64,000 bases of DNA from DATKMK01 sp035541895. Its GTDB lineage: Bacteria > Desulfobacterota > Binatia > HRBIN30 > JACQVA1. The notes under the pieces are model-generated. The model had not been told where the DNA came from and ran no database searches. It was given only the letters and a program-made list of their open reading frames with translations. This document shows, one piece after another, positions 18,764 to 27,870 of this stretch. Position 1 is the first letter of the stretch. Each line of letters opens with the position of its first letter. The stretch covers positions 1 to 64,000 of the forward strand of contig DATKMK010000122.1 in the NCBI GenBank assembly GCA_035541895.1, read 5' to 3'. Position numbers and translations under genes: made by a program.

Positions 18764-20488
18764 ATGCCGTCGCTGCGGATCACGCTGAGTCGCCCGCAGG
18801 TGCCGCTCTCATCGGTCGATGCACTGCTGGCGATCGGGTTGGCCGCATTGGTGGGCGGCCTCGTCGCGCTGGCCCATCGGTGGACCGCGCCGCTGCGGTC
18901 GACCATCGACATCGACCTGTCGCTGTGGGCGCTGCCCAAGTACACGCTGCTCTCGTTGGCTCGGGGCATGGCGGCGTATGTGTTCTCCCTCGTGTTTACG
19001 CTCGTCTACGGCACCGTCGCCGCCTACAACCGTGCGGCCGAGCGGGTCATGATCCCGGTCTTGGACATCTTGCAGGGTATTCCCGTGCTCGGCTTCTTGC
19101 CCGGCCTCGTGCTCGGCATGGTGGCCTTGTTCCCGCACTCCAACGTCGGGCTCGAGCTGGCGTGCGTGGTGATGATCTTCACCGGGCAAGTGTGGAACAT
19201 GACGTTTTCGTTCTACGGATCGCTGCGCGCGATCCCGGCGGAATTGCGCGAAGCCGCCGCGGTCTATCGCTTCGGATGGTGGAAGCGGTTTCGCACCGTC
19301 GAGGTGCCGTTCGCCATGATCGGTCTGGTGTGGAACTCGATGATGTCGATGGCGGGGGGGTGGTTCTTTCTCACCGTCAACGAAGCGTTCACGCTCGGCG
19401 ATCGCGATTTCCGCCTTCCCGGCGTCGGCGCCTACATGAGTGTGGCGATCGAGCGCGGCGACGGTCGAGCAATGGCCGGTGCGGTGGTGGCCATGGTGGT
19501 GATGATCATCGCGGTCGATCAGCTCATGTGGCGCCCGCTGCTTGCGTGGGCGCAGAAATTCAAAATGGAAGAAACCGAGGCTGCCGAGGTCGCGCAGTCG
19601 TGGGTGCTCGATCTGCTGCGACGGTCGCGGTTGGTTCCGTGGATCGAGGAACAGGCCGGACGCCTGTTCGCCCTGCTTGAAGCCCGTCGTGTGCTGCCGG
19701 ATGTGGGCGGACGAACCCCGTCGAGGAACGGCACGCTCGTCGCGCGCGGCGCCGGCGCGGGCGTCGTCGCGTTGCTGGCAATCCTGTTCGGCTGGGGCGC
19801 GACGCACATCGCGGCGTTGCTCGCGGCGTTGTCGGCGCGCGAATGGATGCACCTGGGCGCGTCGTTGGGCCTCACGTTCCTGCGCACCGCCGCGGCATTG
19901 GTCATCGGCGCGCTGTGGGCCGTGCCGGTCGGCATCTGGATCGGCTTGTCGCCGCAGCGGGTTCGCGCGCTCCAGCCGGTTATCCAGGTGGCCGCGGCGT
20001 TCCCCGCCCCGATGATCTTTCCGGTGGTGACCCTGCTCATCCTGCATCTCGGTGTTGCCTTCTCATGGGGCTGCGTGGTGCTGATGCTGCTCGGCTCGCA
20101 GTGGTACATCCTGTTCAACGTGCTGGCGGGCGCCAGCGCGCTGCCGCACGACTTGCGCGAAGCCGCGGAAATCTACCGCATCACCGGCTGGATGCGCTGG
20201 CGGACATTGTACCTGCCGGCGATCTTCCCGAGTCTCGTCACCGGCATGATCACCGCCGCCGGTGGAGCGTGGAACGCCAGCATCGTGGCGGAGTACGTCA
20301 GCTATCACGGACAACCGTTGATTGCTCCCGGCCTCGGCTCGCTCATCACCGAGGCCACCACCGCGGCCAACTTTCCGCTCCTGGCGGCTGGGGTGCTGAC
20401 GATGTCGCTGGCGCTCGTGACGCTCAACCGCACCGTCTGGCGGCGACTCTATCGGATCGCCGACGAGCGCTTCAGCCTGAATCGGTAG
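18764..20488 (+). CDS. fused double permease of a nitrate/sulfonate/taurine-type ABC transporter
   Basis: This 574-aa membrane protein carries two binding-protein-dependent transport inner-membrane domains in tandem. Each has the cytoplasmic coupling EAA-like loop (ELREAAAVYRF in the first half, DLREAAEIYRI in the second), which shows the gene arose by fusion of two permeases. It begins at the base after the ATPase stop codon, so the two are translated together. One polypeptide would form the whole transmembrane pore with two ATPase subunits. The lack of a binding protein in the operon is odd for an importer. Confidence 0.9.
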   Translation: MPSLRITLSRPQVPLSSVDALLAIGLAALVGGLVALAHRWTAPLRSTIDIDLSLWALPKYTLLSLARGMAAYVFSLVFTLVYGTVAAYNRAAERVMIPVLDILQGIPVLGFLPGLVLGMVALFPHSNVGLELACVVMIFTGQVWNMTFSFYGSLRAIPAELREAAAVYRFGWWKRFRTVEVPFAMIGLVWNSMMSMAGGWFFLTVNEAFTLGDRDFRLPGVGAYMSVAIERGDGRAMAGAVVAMVVMIIAVDQLMWRPLLAWAQKFKMEETEAAEVAQSWVLDLLRRSRLVPWIEEQAGRLFALLEARRVLPDVGGRTPSRNGTLVARGAGAGVVALLAILFGWGATHIAALLAALSAREWMHLGASLGLTFLRTAAALVIGALWAVPVGIWIGLSPQRVRALQPVIQVAAAFPAPMIFPVVTLLILHLGVAFSWGCVVLMLLGSQWYILFNVLAGASALPHDLREAAEIYRITGWMRWRTLYLPAIFPSLVTGMITAAGGAWNASIVAEYVSYHGQPLIAPGLGSLITEATTAANFPLLAAGVLTMSLALVTLNRTVWRRLYRIADERFSLNR

Positions 20489-20579
20489 CGCGCGCCCGAG
20501 TACTTTACGTCGGCAAGTCGCGCGAGTATCTTGATGCCCCAGACGATTGCGCTGGAGAAAGGGACCTGCAAACGACGCG

Positions 20580-21023
20580 ATGAACAACACGACCTGGATT
20601 CTCATCAGCAACGCCAGCCGCGCCCGCCTGTTCGCGACGAGCGGCAAGCTCAAACCCTGGACATTGGTCCAAGAACTGGATCATCCGAAGAGCCGACTCA
20701 AGGGACAGGACATCACCGCCGACAAGCCTGGCCGCGTGCGCCAGAGCGCCGGCGCCGGCAGCCGTCCGGCGATGGCGCCTGTGACTCCGGCCAAGGAAGT
20801 CGAAGCCGAGCACTTTACCCAGGAGCTCGCCGGCGTGCTTGAAAACGGGCACGGCCGCAATGAATTCAGTCGCCTGATCTTGGTGGCGCCGCCGCAGTTC
20901 CTCGGCAAACTGCGTAAGCTGCTGAGCGCGCCGCTCAGCAAGCGTCTGGTGGCGACGGTGGACAAGGATTTGACTCTGCTCCCCGAGCGCGAACTACCCG
21001 AGCGACTGGGCGACGTACTTTGA
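20580..21023 (+). CDS. host attachment protein family (AtsA/PF10116-like)
   Basis: This 147-aa soluble protein has the family's opening strand (TTWILISNASRARLFATSG), a central Lys/Arg-rich insert, and the conserved FSRLILVAPPQFLGKLRKLL helix-strand plus LPERLGDVL tail. The family is named from an Agrobacterium gene needed for attachment to plants and is related to archaeal release-factor-1-like (baeRF) folds. Its biochemical role is unclear. The ATG at 20580 is chosen because upstream in-frame residues lack family similarity. It lies 91 nt after the permease, probably as its own unit. Confidence 0.85.
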   Translation: MNNTTWILISNASRARLFATSGKLKPWTLVQELDHPKSRLKGQDITADKPGRVRQSAGAGSRPAMAPVTPAKEVEAEHFTQELAGVLENGHGRNEFSRLILVAPPQFLGKLRKLLSAPLSKRLVATVDKDLTLLPERELPERLGDVL

Positions 21024-21033
21024 TGGCGGAGCG

Positions 21034-21591
21034 TCAACCGCCGCGGCGTGATTGCGTGCGGTCCCATTCGTCCCGCAGCATCGCCATCGTAATCGTATTC
21101 CAGTAGCGACCCTCGTGGTAGCGATCCTCTCGTAACAGGCCTTCGCGTTGAAACCCGACGTTCTCGTACAGTCGAATCGCGCGGGCGTTGTGTTCGTAGA
21201 CGAGCAATCGCACGCGATGTAGGTTGAGTGTCTCGAACGCATACTGCAGCGTCAGCACGGTGGCGTCGGTGCCGTAGCCCTTGCCCCACTCGTGTTTGGC
21301 CCCGACGTTGATCCCGAAACTGGCGTGGCGATTTTTCCAATCCACATCGTGCAGGCCGGTGGTGCCGATCAAATGATCGGTGGCGATCAACGCCACGCCG
21401 AACACGAAGTCGGTGTCGCTCTTCGGAATCGTCGCGATGAACTCTTCTTCGGACGGCAAGTCGACTGGACGGTAGACGTTGAGCGTGCGCGTGACCTCCG
21501 GGTCATTGAGCCACGTCACGAACAGCGGCGCGTCCTCGCGTTCTAGCGGCCGCAGGTAGATCGCGCTGCCGATCCGGAATGGATTCTTCAT
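21034..21591 (-). CDS. RimJ/RimL-like GNAT acetyltransferase
   Basis: At 185 aa it has a full GNAT_3-type domain. It begins SAIYLRPLEREDAPLFVTWLNDPEVTRTLN, then HEWGKGYGTDA for acetyl-CoA binding, and ends with the VRLLVYEHNARAIRLYENVGFQ strand-helix. It is related to ribosomal-protein N-terminal acetyltransferases and small-molecule acetyltransferases. The ATG at 21591 follows GAGGTG at good spacing. A longer frame upstream is spurious, since it would overlap the promoter of the next gene. It is convergent with the host-attachment-like gene. The substrate is unknown. Confidence 0.85.
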   Translation of the reverse strand: MKNPFRIGSAIYLRPLEREDAPLFVTWLNDPEVTRTLNVYRPVDLPSEEEFIATIPKSDTDFVFGVALIATDHLIGTTGLHDVDWKNRHASFGINVGAKHEWGKGYGTDATVLTLQYAFETLNLHRVRLLVYEHNARAIRLYENVGFQREGLLREDRYHEGRYWNTITMAMLRDEWDRTQSRRGG

Positions 21592-21669
21592 GGGCACCTC
21601 ATCTATGCTGCGTTGTAGTGCGAGCGGTGCCGATTCGCCAAGGGTGAATCGACGGTCGTCGGAACCGGT

Positions 21670-21696
21670 TGTAACCTTTTGCCCGGCTGGTGCGTG
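21670..21696 (+). promoter_or_regulatory. possible ECF41-type promoter
   Basis: TGTAACC-N16-CGTG lies 23 nt before the FAD oxidoreductase start. It resembles, with mismatches, the TGTCACA/CGTC promoter reported for ECF41 sigma factors, which usually control their neighbour gene. Weak similarity only. Confidence 0.3.
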
Positions 21697-21718
21697 AATG
21701 GGGTAGGAGGACAACGCT

Positions 21719-23020
21719 ATGGCTGAGATGGATCGAGAGGTTGTGGTCGTTGGCGGCGGATTGGGCGGCTTGGCTGCTGCAACCTACCTGGCTCGGGCCG
21801 GGCGATCGGTGACGCTTTTCGAGAAAGCTCGTGCCCTCGGCGGCCGAGCAGCGACGCATGTCGAAGACGGCTTTCATTTCAACCTCGGCCCGCACGCCCT
21901 CTATCGCGACGGCGAAGGGATGAAGGTGCTGCGTGAGTTGAACGTCACGTTTGCCGGCGGCATTCCCGCGGTTGCGGGAAGTTACGCCGTCGATGGCGGT
22001 CGCAAGCACACGTTGCCGGGCGGTTTTGTCTCGTTGCTCACCACCAGCCTGTTCGGTCTCGGCGGCAAACTCGAGACCGCGCGTCTGCTCGGCACGGTTC
22101 AAAAGATCGATGCGCGGGCGATCCAGGATGCGAGCGTCCGCGAGTGGTTGGATCGCCACATCCGAAACGCCGCCGTGCGGCGCTTGGTTCAGGCATTGTT
22201 TCGCGTCGCGACGTACGCGAATGCGCCCGAACAGCAAAGCGCGGGGGCTGCGCTGGAACAGTTGCAGATGGCGCTGGGAGCCAATGTGCTCTATCTCCAC
22301 CGCGGGTGGCAGACCTTGGTGGCCGGGCTGCGCTCGGCCGCCGAAGCGGCCGGCGTCACAATCGTCAACGGCACGCGTGTGGTTACCGTCGACCATGATC
22401 GCACGGTGCGTGGTGTCCACCTCGCCGATGGCACGACTCGCACCGCGGCGGCCGTGGTGATCGCCGCGACGCCGAGCGACGTCGCCGCGCTGCTGCCGAC
22501 CTGCGACGCCGCTCGCCGGTGGACCGACGACTTGATCCCGGTGCGCGCGGCCTGTCTCGACATCGCGCTCTCACACCTGCCGCAGCCGCACGCGCGCTTC
22601 GCGCTCGGGTTGGATCAGCCGCTCTACCTGTCGGTACACTCCGCGGTTGCCAATCTTGCGCCCAAGTCGAACGCGACGATTTGCGTGGCCAAGTACCTGG
22701 CGCCCGGAGCGAGTGATCCAAAGGCGGATGAACGTGAGCTGGATCAGCTCCTCGATCTGGCGCAGCCGGGCTGGCGCGGCGTGCTGGTTCACCGGCGGTT
22801 TCTCCCCGCCATGATGGTCACCGGTGCGCTGGTCACGGCAACAATGGGTGGTACCGCTGGTCGCCCGGGACCGATGGTTCCGGGCGTCGAGGGTGTCTAC
22901 GTGGTTGGCGATTGGGTCGGTCGCTGCGGGCAACTTGCGGACGCGACGCTGGCAAGTGCCAAGCGCGCAGCGGAGCTGATCACGGCATCTGCGTCGGCGC
23001 GCGTGCCGGCTGCCGCGTGA
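21719..23020 (+). CDS. FAD-dependent phytoene-desaturase-like oxidoreductase
   Basis: This 433-aa protein has an N-terminal Rossmann FAD site (VVVVGGGLGGLAAATYLARAG), then FEKARALGGRAAT, the GG-doublet region. The C-terminal VEGVYVVGDWVG closes the FAD fold. The overall plan matches the amine oxidase/phytoene desaturase/protoporphyrinogen oxidase superfamily. It has a good ribosome-binding site (TAGGAGG) ending 8 nt before the ATG. An ECF41-like sigma factor gene follows 17 nt later; ECF41 sigmas usually sit beside an oxidoreductase or carboxymuconolactone decarboxylase that they control. The substrate, carotenoid or otherwise, is not decidable. Confidence 0.85.
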   Translation: MAEMDREVVVVGGGLGGLAAATYLARAGRSVTLFEKARALGGRAATHVEDGFHFNLGPHALYRDGEGMKVLRELNVTFAGGIPAVAGSYAVDGGRKHTLPGGFVSLLTTSLFGLGGKLETARLLGTVQKIDARAIQDASVREWLDRHIRNAAVRRLVQALFRVATYANAPEQQSAGAALEQLQMALGANVLYLHRGWQTLVAGLRSAAEAAGVTIVNGTRVVTVDHDRTVRGVHLADGTTRTAAAVVIAATPSDVAALLPTCDAARRWTDDLIPVRAACLDIALSHLPQPHARFALGLDQPLYLSVHSAVANLAPKSNATICVAKYLAPGASDPKADERELDQLLDLAQPGWRGVLVHRRFLPAMMVTGALVTATMGGTAGRPGPMVPGVEGVYVVGDWVGRCGQLADATLASAKRAAELITASASARVPAAA

Positions 23021-23037
23021 ATCGTCCCGAGGGCTCG

Positions 23038-24021
23038 ATGCACAGTACGGCGAAATCCGCGACGAGTGGTGCGCTGGTCGGCATCGCAGATCTCTTCGAC
23101 GCGCACCGGAAGTTTCTCTGGGGCTTGAGCTATCGACTCACCGGCAGTGCGGCCGACGCCGACGACATCGTGCAAGAGACGTTCGTGCGCGCGATGGAAC
23201 GCCCGCCGGACGATACGTCGCAGCCGTGGCGGCCGTGGCTCGTCCGAGTCGCGCTCAACCTGGGCCGAGATCTGCTGCGACGCCGGCGGCGGCGGTCGTA
23301 CGTCGGTCCGTGGCTGCCGGCGCCGATCGAAACCGGCGATGAGGCCTCGCCGCCAACCTTCGAACCGGTGGTGGACGGCGAACATACCACCGAGGGACGA
23401 TATGATTTGTTGGAGAGCGTCTCGTTCGCGTTCTTGCTCGCGCTCGAAGCGCTGACGCCGCAGCAGCGTGCCGTCTTGTTGCTACGAGACGTGTTCGACT
23501 ACTCGGTGCGCGATACGGCAGCCGCGCTCGGCCTGACCGAACCCAACGTGAAGACCACCCACCACCGGGCGCGTGCGGCGATGCGCGACTACGATCGCGC
23601 GCGCTGCGTTCCCACCCGTGCGCTGCAAGAGCAGACCCGCGAAGTGTTGGCGCAGTTCATGTCGTCGTTGCTCAGCGGCGACGTGCCCACCATCGAAGCG
23701 ATGCTGGCCGAGTCGGTGCGCGGGCTGAGCGACGGCGGCGGCGAGTTCTTCGCCGCCCGCAAACCGCTGATCGGTCGGCAGCGGGTGCTCCGCTTCCATT
23801 GGAACATCTGGCGCCGGCGCATGGCCGAGGCGCGCTTCGCGGCGCGCATCATCAATGGGCTGCCGGCGGTGGTTGGGCAGTTCGTCACCGGCAAGCCGGG
23901 TGAACCGCCGCGCGTCGTGTTCCGTTGCGACATCGACGGCGCCGGCCGGATTGTGGCGCTGCATTCGGTGGTCGCCACGCGCAAGCTCACGGGGGTCGAC
24001 TTCGCTTCTCTGGCTGTCTGA
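23038..24021 (+). CDS. ECF41-like RNA polymerase sigma factor with SnoaL-like C-terminal domain
   Basis: This 327-aa protein has sigma region 2 at about 18-95 (DIVQETFVRAME) and region 4 at about 130-185 (LTPQQRAVLLLRDVFDYSVRDTAAALGLTEPNVK). A C-terminal SnoaL-like extension of about 130 residues carries a DGGG motif (GLSDGGGEF). That fused extension is the hallmark of ECF41, where it tunes activity without a separate anti-sigma factor. The ATG at 23038 follows GAGGG. A GTG at 23017 overlapping the previous stop is a possible longer start. It probably controls its own operon with the FAD oxidoreductase. Confidence 0.88.
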   Translation: MHSTAKSATSGALVGIADLFDAHRKFLWGLSYRLTGSAADADDIVQETFVRAMERPPDDTSQPWRPWLVRVALNLGRDLLRRRRRRSYVGPWLPAPIETGDEASPPTFEPVVDGEHTTEGRYDLLESVSFAFLLALEALTPQQRAVLLLRDVFDYSVRDTAAALGLTEPNVKTTHHRARAAMRDYDRARCVPTRALQEQTREVLAQFMSSLLSGDVPTIEAMLAESVRGLSDGGGEFFAARKPLIGRQRVLRFHWNIWRRRMAEARFAARIINGLPAVVGQFVTGKPGEPPRVVFRCDIDGAGRIVALHSVVATRKLTGVDFASLAV

Positions 24022-24079
24022 CCGGCGACATTGTCGTCGGTGCCGCTGCTTGATAAGGCTCCCGCAGGTTGGAGGGCCA

Positions 24080-24553
24080 ATGGGTGCGTTCACCACGAGA
24101 TCTGGAACACCACGGTTGCTTCTCGCGAGTCTCCTGCTGCTCGCGGCCCGCGTCGCCTCGGCGCATGATTGGAACGATGCGCAGATTCAGTGGCAGTCGT
24201 ACGAAGCCGGACTGGCACAGGCCAAGTCGTCGAAGAAGCCGGTGTGCCTGATCTTCTTCACCGAGTGGTGTCCACACTGCAAGAACTACAGCGGTGTGTT
24301 TCACGACCCCAAGGTCGTCGAGAAGGCCAAGCAGTTCGTGATGATTCACCTCAACAGCGACGAGAACAAGGAACTGGGGGCGCAGTACGGTCCCGACGGC
24401 CAGTACATTCCACGCACCTTCTTCCTCTCATCGGAGGGCAAACTCGATCCCGACCTGACGGCCGGCCGGCCGAATTTCAAATACTTCTACGATGAGAAGG
24501 ACCCCGCCAGCATTCTCGCGGGCATGGACGGTGCGTTGAGGAAATTCAAGTAG
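24080..24553 (+). CDS. secreted thioredoxin-fold protein
   Basis: This 157-aa protein has a signal peptide (LLLASLLLLAARVASA) and a thioredoxin-like domain starting at about residue 35. The active site WCPHC sits in FFTEWCPHC, and GPDGQYIPRTFFL carries the cis-Pro. The layout resembles AGR2/TXNDC12-like or DUF255-type thioredoxins. It probably acts outside the cytoplasm in thiol-disulfide exchange. The ATG at 24080 follows GGAGGG. The gene lies between the sigma factor and an acyl-CoA dehydrogenase and may be read from either unit. Confidence 0.85.
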   Translation: MGAFTTRSGTPRLLLASLLLLAARVASAHDWNDAQIQWQSYEAGLAQAKSSKKPVCLIFFTEWCPHCKNYSGVFHDPKVVEKAKQFVMIHLNSDENKELGAQYGPDGQYIPRTFFLSSEGKLDPDLTAGRPNFKYFYDEKDPASILAGMDGALRKFK

Positions 24554-24567
24554 CCGCGGAGGCGACG

Positions 24568-25782
24568 ATGGACTTTGCAGTGCCGCAGGAGATCGAGCAA
24601 CTGTGCGACAACGTCCGCAAGTTCATGGACGACCACATCTATCCGGCCGAGCGGGCCGCGGCGACGGAGCATTGGCGAATGGAGGTGGGCGGCCCAGCGT
24701 ATCCGCCGTTCGTCAAGCAACTGCAGCAGAAGGCGCGTTCGGCCGGCTACTGGGCGTTTCATCTGCCGAAGGAAGCTGGCGGCGCCGGGATTCCGTTCAT
24801 GTACTACGTTTTCGTGAACGAGATTCTCGGCCGCAGTCCGCTGGCGCCGGTGGCGTGCAACTCCAGCGCGCCGGACTCCGGCAACGCCGAGATCCTATGG
24901 CGTTTCGGCACCGACGAGCAGAAGGAGCGCTGGCTCGCGCCGCTCACCAACGGCGAGATTCGCAGTTGCTTTTCGATGACCGAACCGGAAGTTGCCGGCT
25001 CGGATCCCAAGCTGCTCCGCACCACCGCGAAGCGCGACGGCGATCATTACGTCATCAACGGCCACAAATGGTTCAGCAGCGGCGCCCACGGCGCGTCGTT
25101 CGCGATCGTGATGGCGATGACGAATCCCGAACAACAGAACCCGTATCTGCGCTACAGCCAGATCATCGTGCCGACCGATACGCCGGGTTTCAAAATCGCG
25201 CGCGGCATCCCGGTGATGGGCGACTACGACAACCATCACGCGGAGATCTGGTACGAAGACTGCCGCGTGCCGGTGACCAATCGCCTCGGCGGTGAAGGCA
25301 TGGGCTTCGCGATCGCGCAGGAGCGGCTGGGCCCCGGTCGGATTCATCACTGCATGCGCTGGCTCGGGGTGGCGCAGCGCGCCTTCGAGTTGATGTGTCA
25401 GTACGCCACCCAGCGCGAGATGTTCGGCAGCACGCTGGCGCGCAAGGCGAACATCCAGGATTGGATCGCTGAGGCGCGCGCCGATATTCAAGCCGCGCGC
25501 CTGATGACCCTCCATGCCGCGTGGAAGATCGACACCCAAGGGCAGCAGGGCGCGCGGGAAGAGATCTCGCTGATCAAGTTCTTCGGCGCCAAGGTGCTGC
25601 ACAGCGTGGTCGACAAGGCGATCCAGGTGTTCGGTGCCGCGGGTGTGACCGAGGACCATCCGCTGTCGATGTTCTATCGCCAAGCGCGCTTCGCCCGCAT
25701 TTACGACGGCCCGGACGAAGTGCACAAGATGGTCGTCGCCCGCCGTATCCTGGCGCAGTACGAAGCGAAGCGCGGCGCGTAG
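24568..25782 (+). CDS. acyl-CoA dehydrogenase, ACAD10/11-like
   Basis: This 404-aa protein is a full acyl-CoA dehydrogenase: N-terminal helices, the FAD-binding segment CFSMTEPEVAGSDP, and a C-terminal GPDEVHKMVVARRI tail. Several stretches match the ACAD10/11 branch closely, such as SSAPDSGNAEIL, EIRSCFSMTEP and QERLGPGRIHHCMR, where GRIHHCMR is particularly characteristic. In animals, and in the bacterial LvaA-LvaC levulinate pathway, that branch works with an APH-type kinase on 4-hydroxyacyl-CoA: phosphorylation, then elimination. An APH-type kinase gene lies 3.8 kb downstream. A 4-hydroxyacyl-CoA role is therefore likely but inferred. Confidence 0.92.
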   Translation: MDFAVPQEIEQLCDNVRKFMDDHIYPAERAAATEHWRMEVGGPAYPPFVKQLQQKARSAGYWAFHLPKEAGGAGIPFMYYVFVNEILGRSPLAPVACNSSAPDSGNAEILWRFGTDEQKERWLAPLTNGEIRSCFSMTEPEVAGSDPKLLRTTAKRDGDHYVINGHKWFSSGAHGASFAIVMAMTNPEQQNPYLRYSQIIVPTDTPGFKIARGIPVMGDYDNHHAEIWYEDCRVPVTNRLGGEGMGFAIAQERLGPGRIHHCMRWLGVAQRAFELMCQYATQREMFGSTLARKANIQDWIAEARADIQAARLMTLHAAWKIDTQGQQGAREEISLIKFFGAKVLHSVVDKAIQVFGAAGVTEDHPLSMFYRQARFARIYDGPDEVHKMVVARRILAQYEAKRGA

Positions 25783-25873
25783 CGGAAACGTTCGGCCGGG
25801 CCCGACTGAACGGAGCGGGATCGGCACGCGCTGTCGTTTGCCTGCGCGCGGCGAAATGTTACGCTAGCCGGAC

Positions 25874-27859
25874 GTGTCTCATTCATCGCCAGTCACGCTC
25901 GTTACCGGTAGCGGTACAACCGACACGCTGGTCGCGCGGTTACGCATCGGGCTGTGGCTCCTGATTGCCCTGGGCGCCCTGCTGGTGCTGACCGACATCA
26001 CCGGCCCCCGCGAACCGCTGGCACTCCTCTTCGGCCTGCATTGCACCCCAGCCGTTGCCGCCGTCATTGCCTTCGTCGGATTGCGCCGGGGTGCGGCGAA
26101 CGAGCGCGCCATCCTGGTCGCCATAACCGTGGTGGCGATCGCGGCGGCAACGGCGGCGGCGGCCGGCATTGCCGCCGGGGACTCGGGCACGGCGCGCCGC
26201 GTCTACCTGTTGCTGCCGTTGGGTTGCGCGATGGTGCTGCGCTGGGGCCTCCGACCGCAACTCGCCGTGATCGCGATCTCGGTCGCCGTGCTGTTGGGTA
26301 GTCTCTACTTCGACCGAGCGGGGCTGGTTTCGCTGTTCGATCACCCGGTGAGCCTCGTCGCGTTGGCAGCCTCCGGCTATCTGGCACACGCCTTTTCCCG
26401 TCTGTCGCAATCCGAGGCCCAGGCCGTGACGGCGTTGCGCGAGAGCGAAGCCGAGTTGCGCGGCGTGATTGCGAACATGCAGGATGTCGTGTTCCGCAAC
26501 GACATCAACGGGACCATCCGCTATCTGAGTCCGTCGGTGCGGCAATTCGGCTACACACCCGAGGAACTCGTCGGCACGGATGCGGGCGCGTTGTATGTCT
26601 ATCCGGAAGAGCAGCAACGCGTTCGGTCATTGCTTCTGGAAAACGGATCGGTGGCGGACTTCGAAGTGTCGCTGAAGCGCAAAGACGGAGGCGTGCGCAT
26701 CGTGTCGGTGAGCGCGCATCTCATCTCCGACGACAGCGGTCGGCCGAGCGGCTTCGAAGGCGTTTTGCGTGACATCAGTGCGCGCAAACAAGCGGAAGAG
26801 GCGGTGCGAGCGAGCGAAGCGCGTTTCCGCGCGCTGGTGCAAAACACGTCCGAGGCGATTTGCGTGGTCGACGCCAACAGCGTCATCCAGTACGCGAGTC
26901 CCGCCATGGAGCGGATTACCGGTTTTCAACCAAGCCAGCTTGTCGGCGGCGTTACGACCCAGTTCGTCCACCCCGATGACTATCGCCGGCTCTTCGAGGG
27001 CTTTGCCGCGCTCAACCCGGGCATGCCATACCGAGCCGAGCATAGGATGCGCCACGCCAACGGCTCGTGGGTTGATGTCGAGACGATCGGTACGATTCTC
27101 CTCCACGATCCTGCGATCAACGGCGTCGTCCTCAACGTGCGCGACATCAACGATCGCAAACGTCTCGAACAGCAGCGGGCCGACTTCATCGCGATGCTCG
27201 TGCACGATATCCGCAACCCCCTCGCGATCATCGCCGGTTACACCGACATTCTGCTCCAAAGCGAGGGCATTGTCGGCGAAGCGCGCGAAATGCTCGTGGC
27301 GTGCGAGCAGAGCGTCCAGACCCTGATGTCACTGGTCGCCAACTCGCTGCAGCAGTCACAGATCGAGGCTGGCCAGTTGACGTTGCAGCGGCAGACAATT
27401 GGAATCAACGAGCTGCTGTACCGGGTCTGCCGCCACTACCAAGCCGTCTGTGCGATGCGGCGCATCAGCTTCGATCTGCGCGTCCGCCCCGGGCTCGCGA
27501 GCATCGACGCCGATCCGGTCGCGATCGAACGGGCAATCACCAACCTCCTGCAGAACGCGGTCAAGTTTACGCCTGACGGTGGTCGGATCACGGTCGAAGC
27601 CGATCAGCCCACTGGGGACCTGACCGTGTCGGTATCCGACACGGGACCGGGCATCGCGCCGGCAGAATTGCCGGAACTGTTTTCCCGCTACCGGCGCGCC
27701 ACCACCGGCCGCACCCGGCAAGGGACCGGACTGGGGTTGTTCATCGTCAAGGCGCTGGTTGAAGCGCACGGCGGCCGTGTCGAGGTCGTCAGCACGTTGG
27801 GGGCGGGAAGTCGGTTCACGCTCGTGTTGCCGCGCGCGACGGCCGCGCCGGCCACCTGA
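25874..27859 (+). CDS. membrane PAS sensor histidine kinase
   Basis: At 661 aa with a GTG start, it has about six N-terminal membrane helices (20-165) that form a membrane sensor or anchor. Two PAS domains follow (about 190-310 and 315-430). HisKA comes next, with the phosphorylated His at about 444 (AMLVHDIRNPLAII), then an HATPase domain with an N-box (ITNLLQNAVKF) and G-boxes (DTGPGIAP, TGLGLF). It should autophosphorylate and pass phosphate to an unknown response regulator, none of which is adjacent. It is followed 11 nt later by a GST gene, which may be co-transcribed. Confidence 0.9.
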   Translation: MSHSSPVTLVTGSGTTDTLVARLRIGLWLLIALGALLVLTDITGPREPLALLFGLHCTPAVAAVIAFVGLRRGAANERAILVAITVVAIAAATAAAAGIAAGDSGTARRVYLLLPLGCAMVLRWGLRPQLAVIAISVAVLLGSLYFDRAGLVSLFDHPVSLVALAASGYLAHAFSRLSQSEAQAVTALRESEAELRGVIANMQDVVFRNDINGTIRYLSPSVRQFGYTPEELVGTDAGALYVYPEEQQRVRSLLLENGSVADFEVSLKRKDGGVRIVSVSAHLISDDSGRPSGFEGVLRDISARKQAEEAVRASEARFRALVQNTSEAICVVDANSVIQYASPAMERITGFQPSQLVGGVTTQFVHPDDYRRLFEGFAALNPGMPYRAEHRMRHANGSWVDVETIGTILLHDPAINGVVLNVRDINDRKRLEQQRADFIAMLVHDIRNPLAIIAGYTDILLQSEGIVGEAREMLVACEQSVQTLMSLVANSLQQSQIEAGQLTLQRQTIGINELLYRVCRHYQAVCAMRRISFDLRVRPGLASIDADPVAIERAITNLLQNAVKFTPDGGRITVEADQPTGDLTVSVSDTGPGIAPAELPELFSRYRRATTGRTRQGTGLGLFIVKALVEAHGGRVEVVSTLGAGSRFTLVLPRATAAPAT

Positions 27860-27870
27860 AGGAGGCGCTG

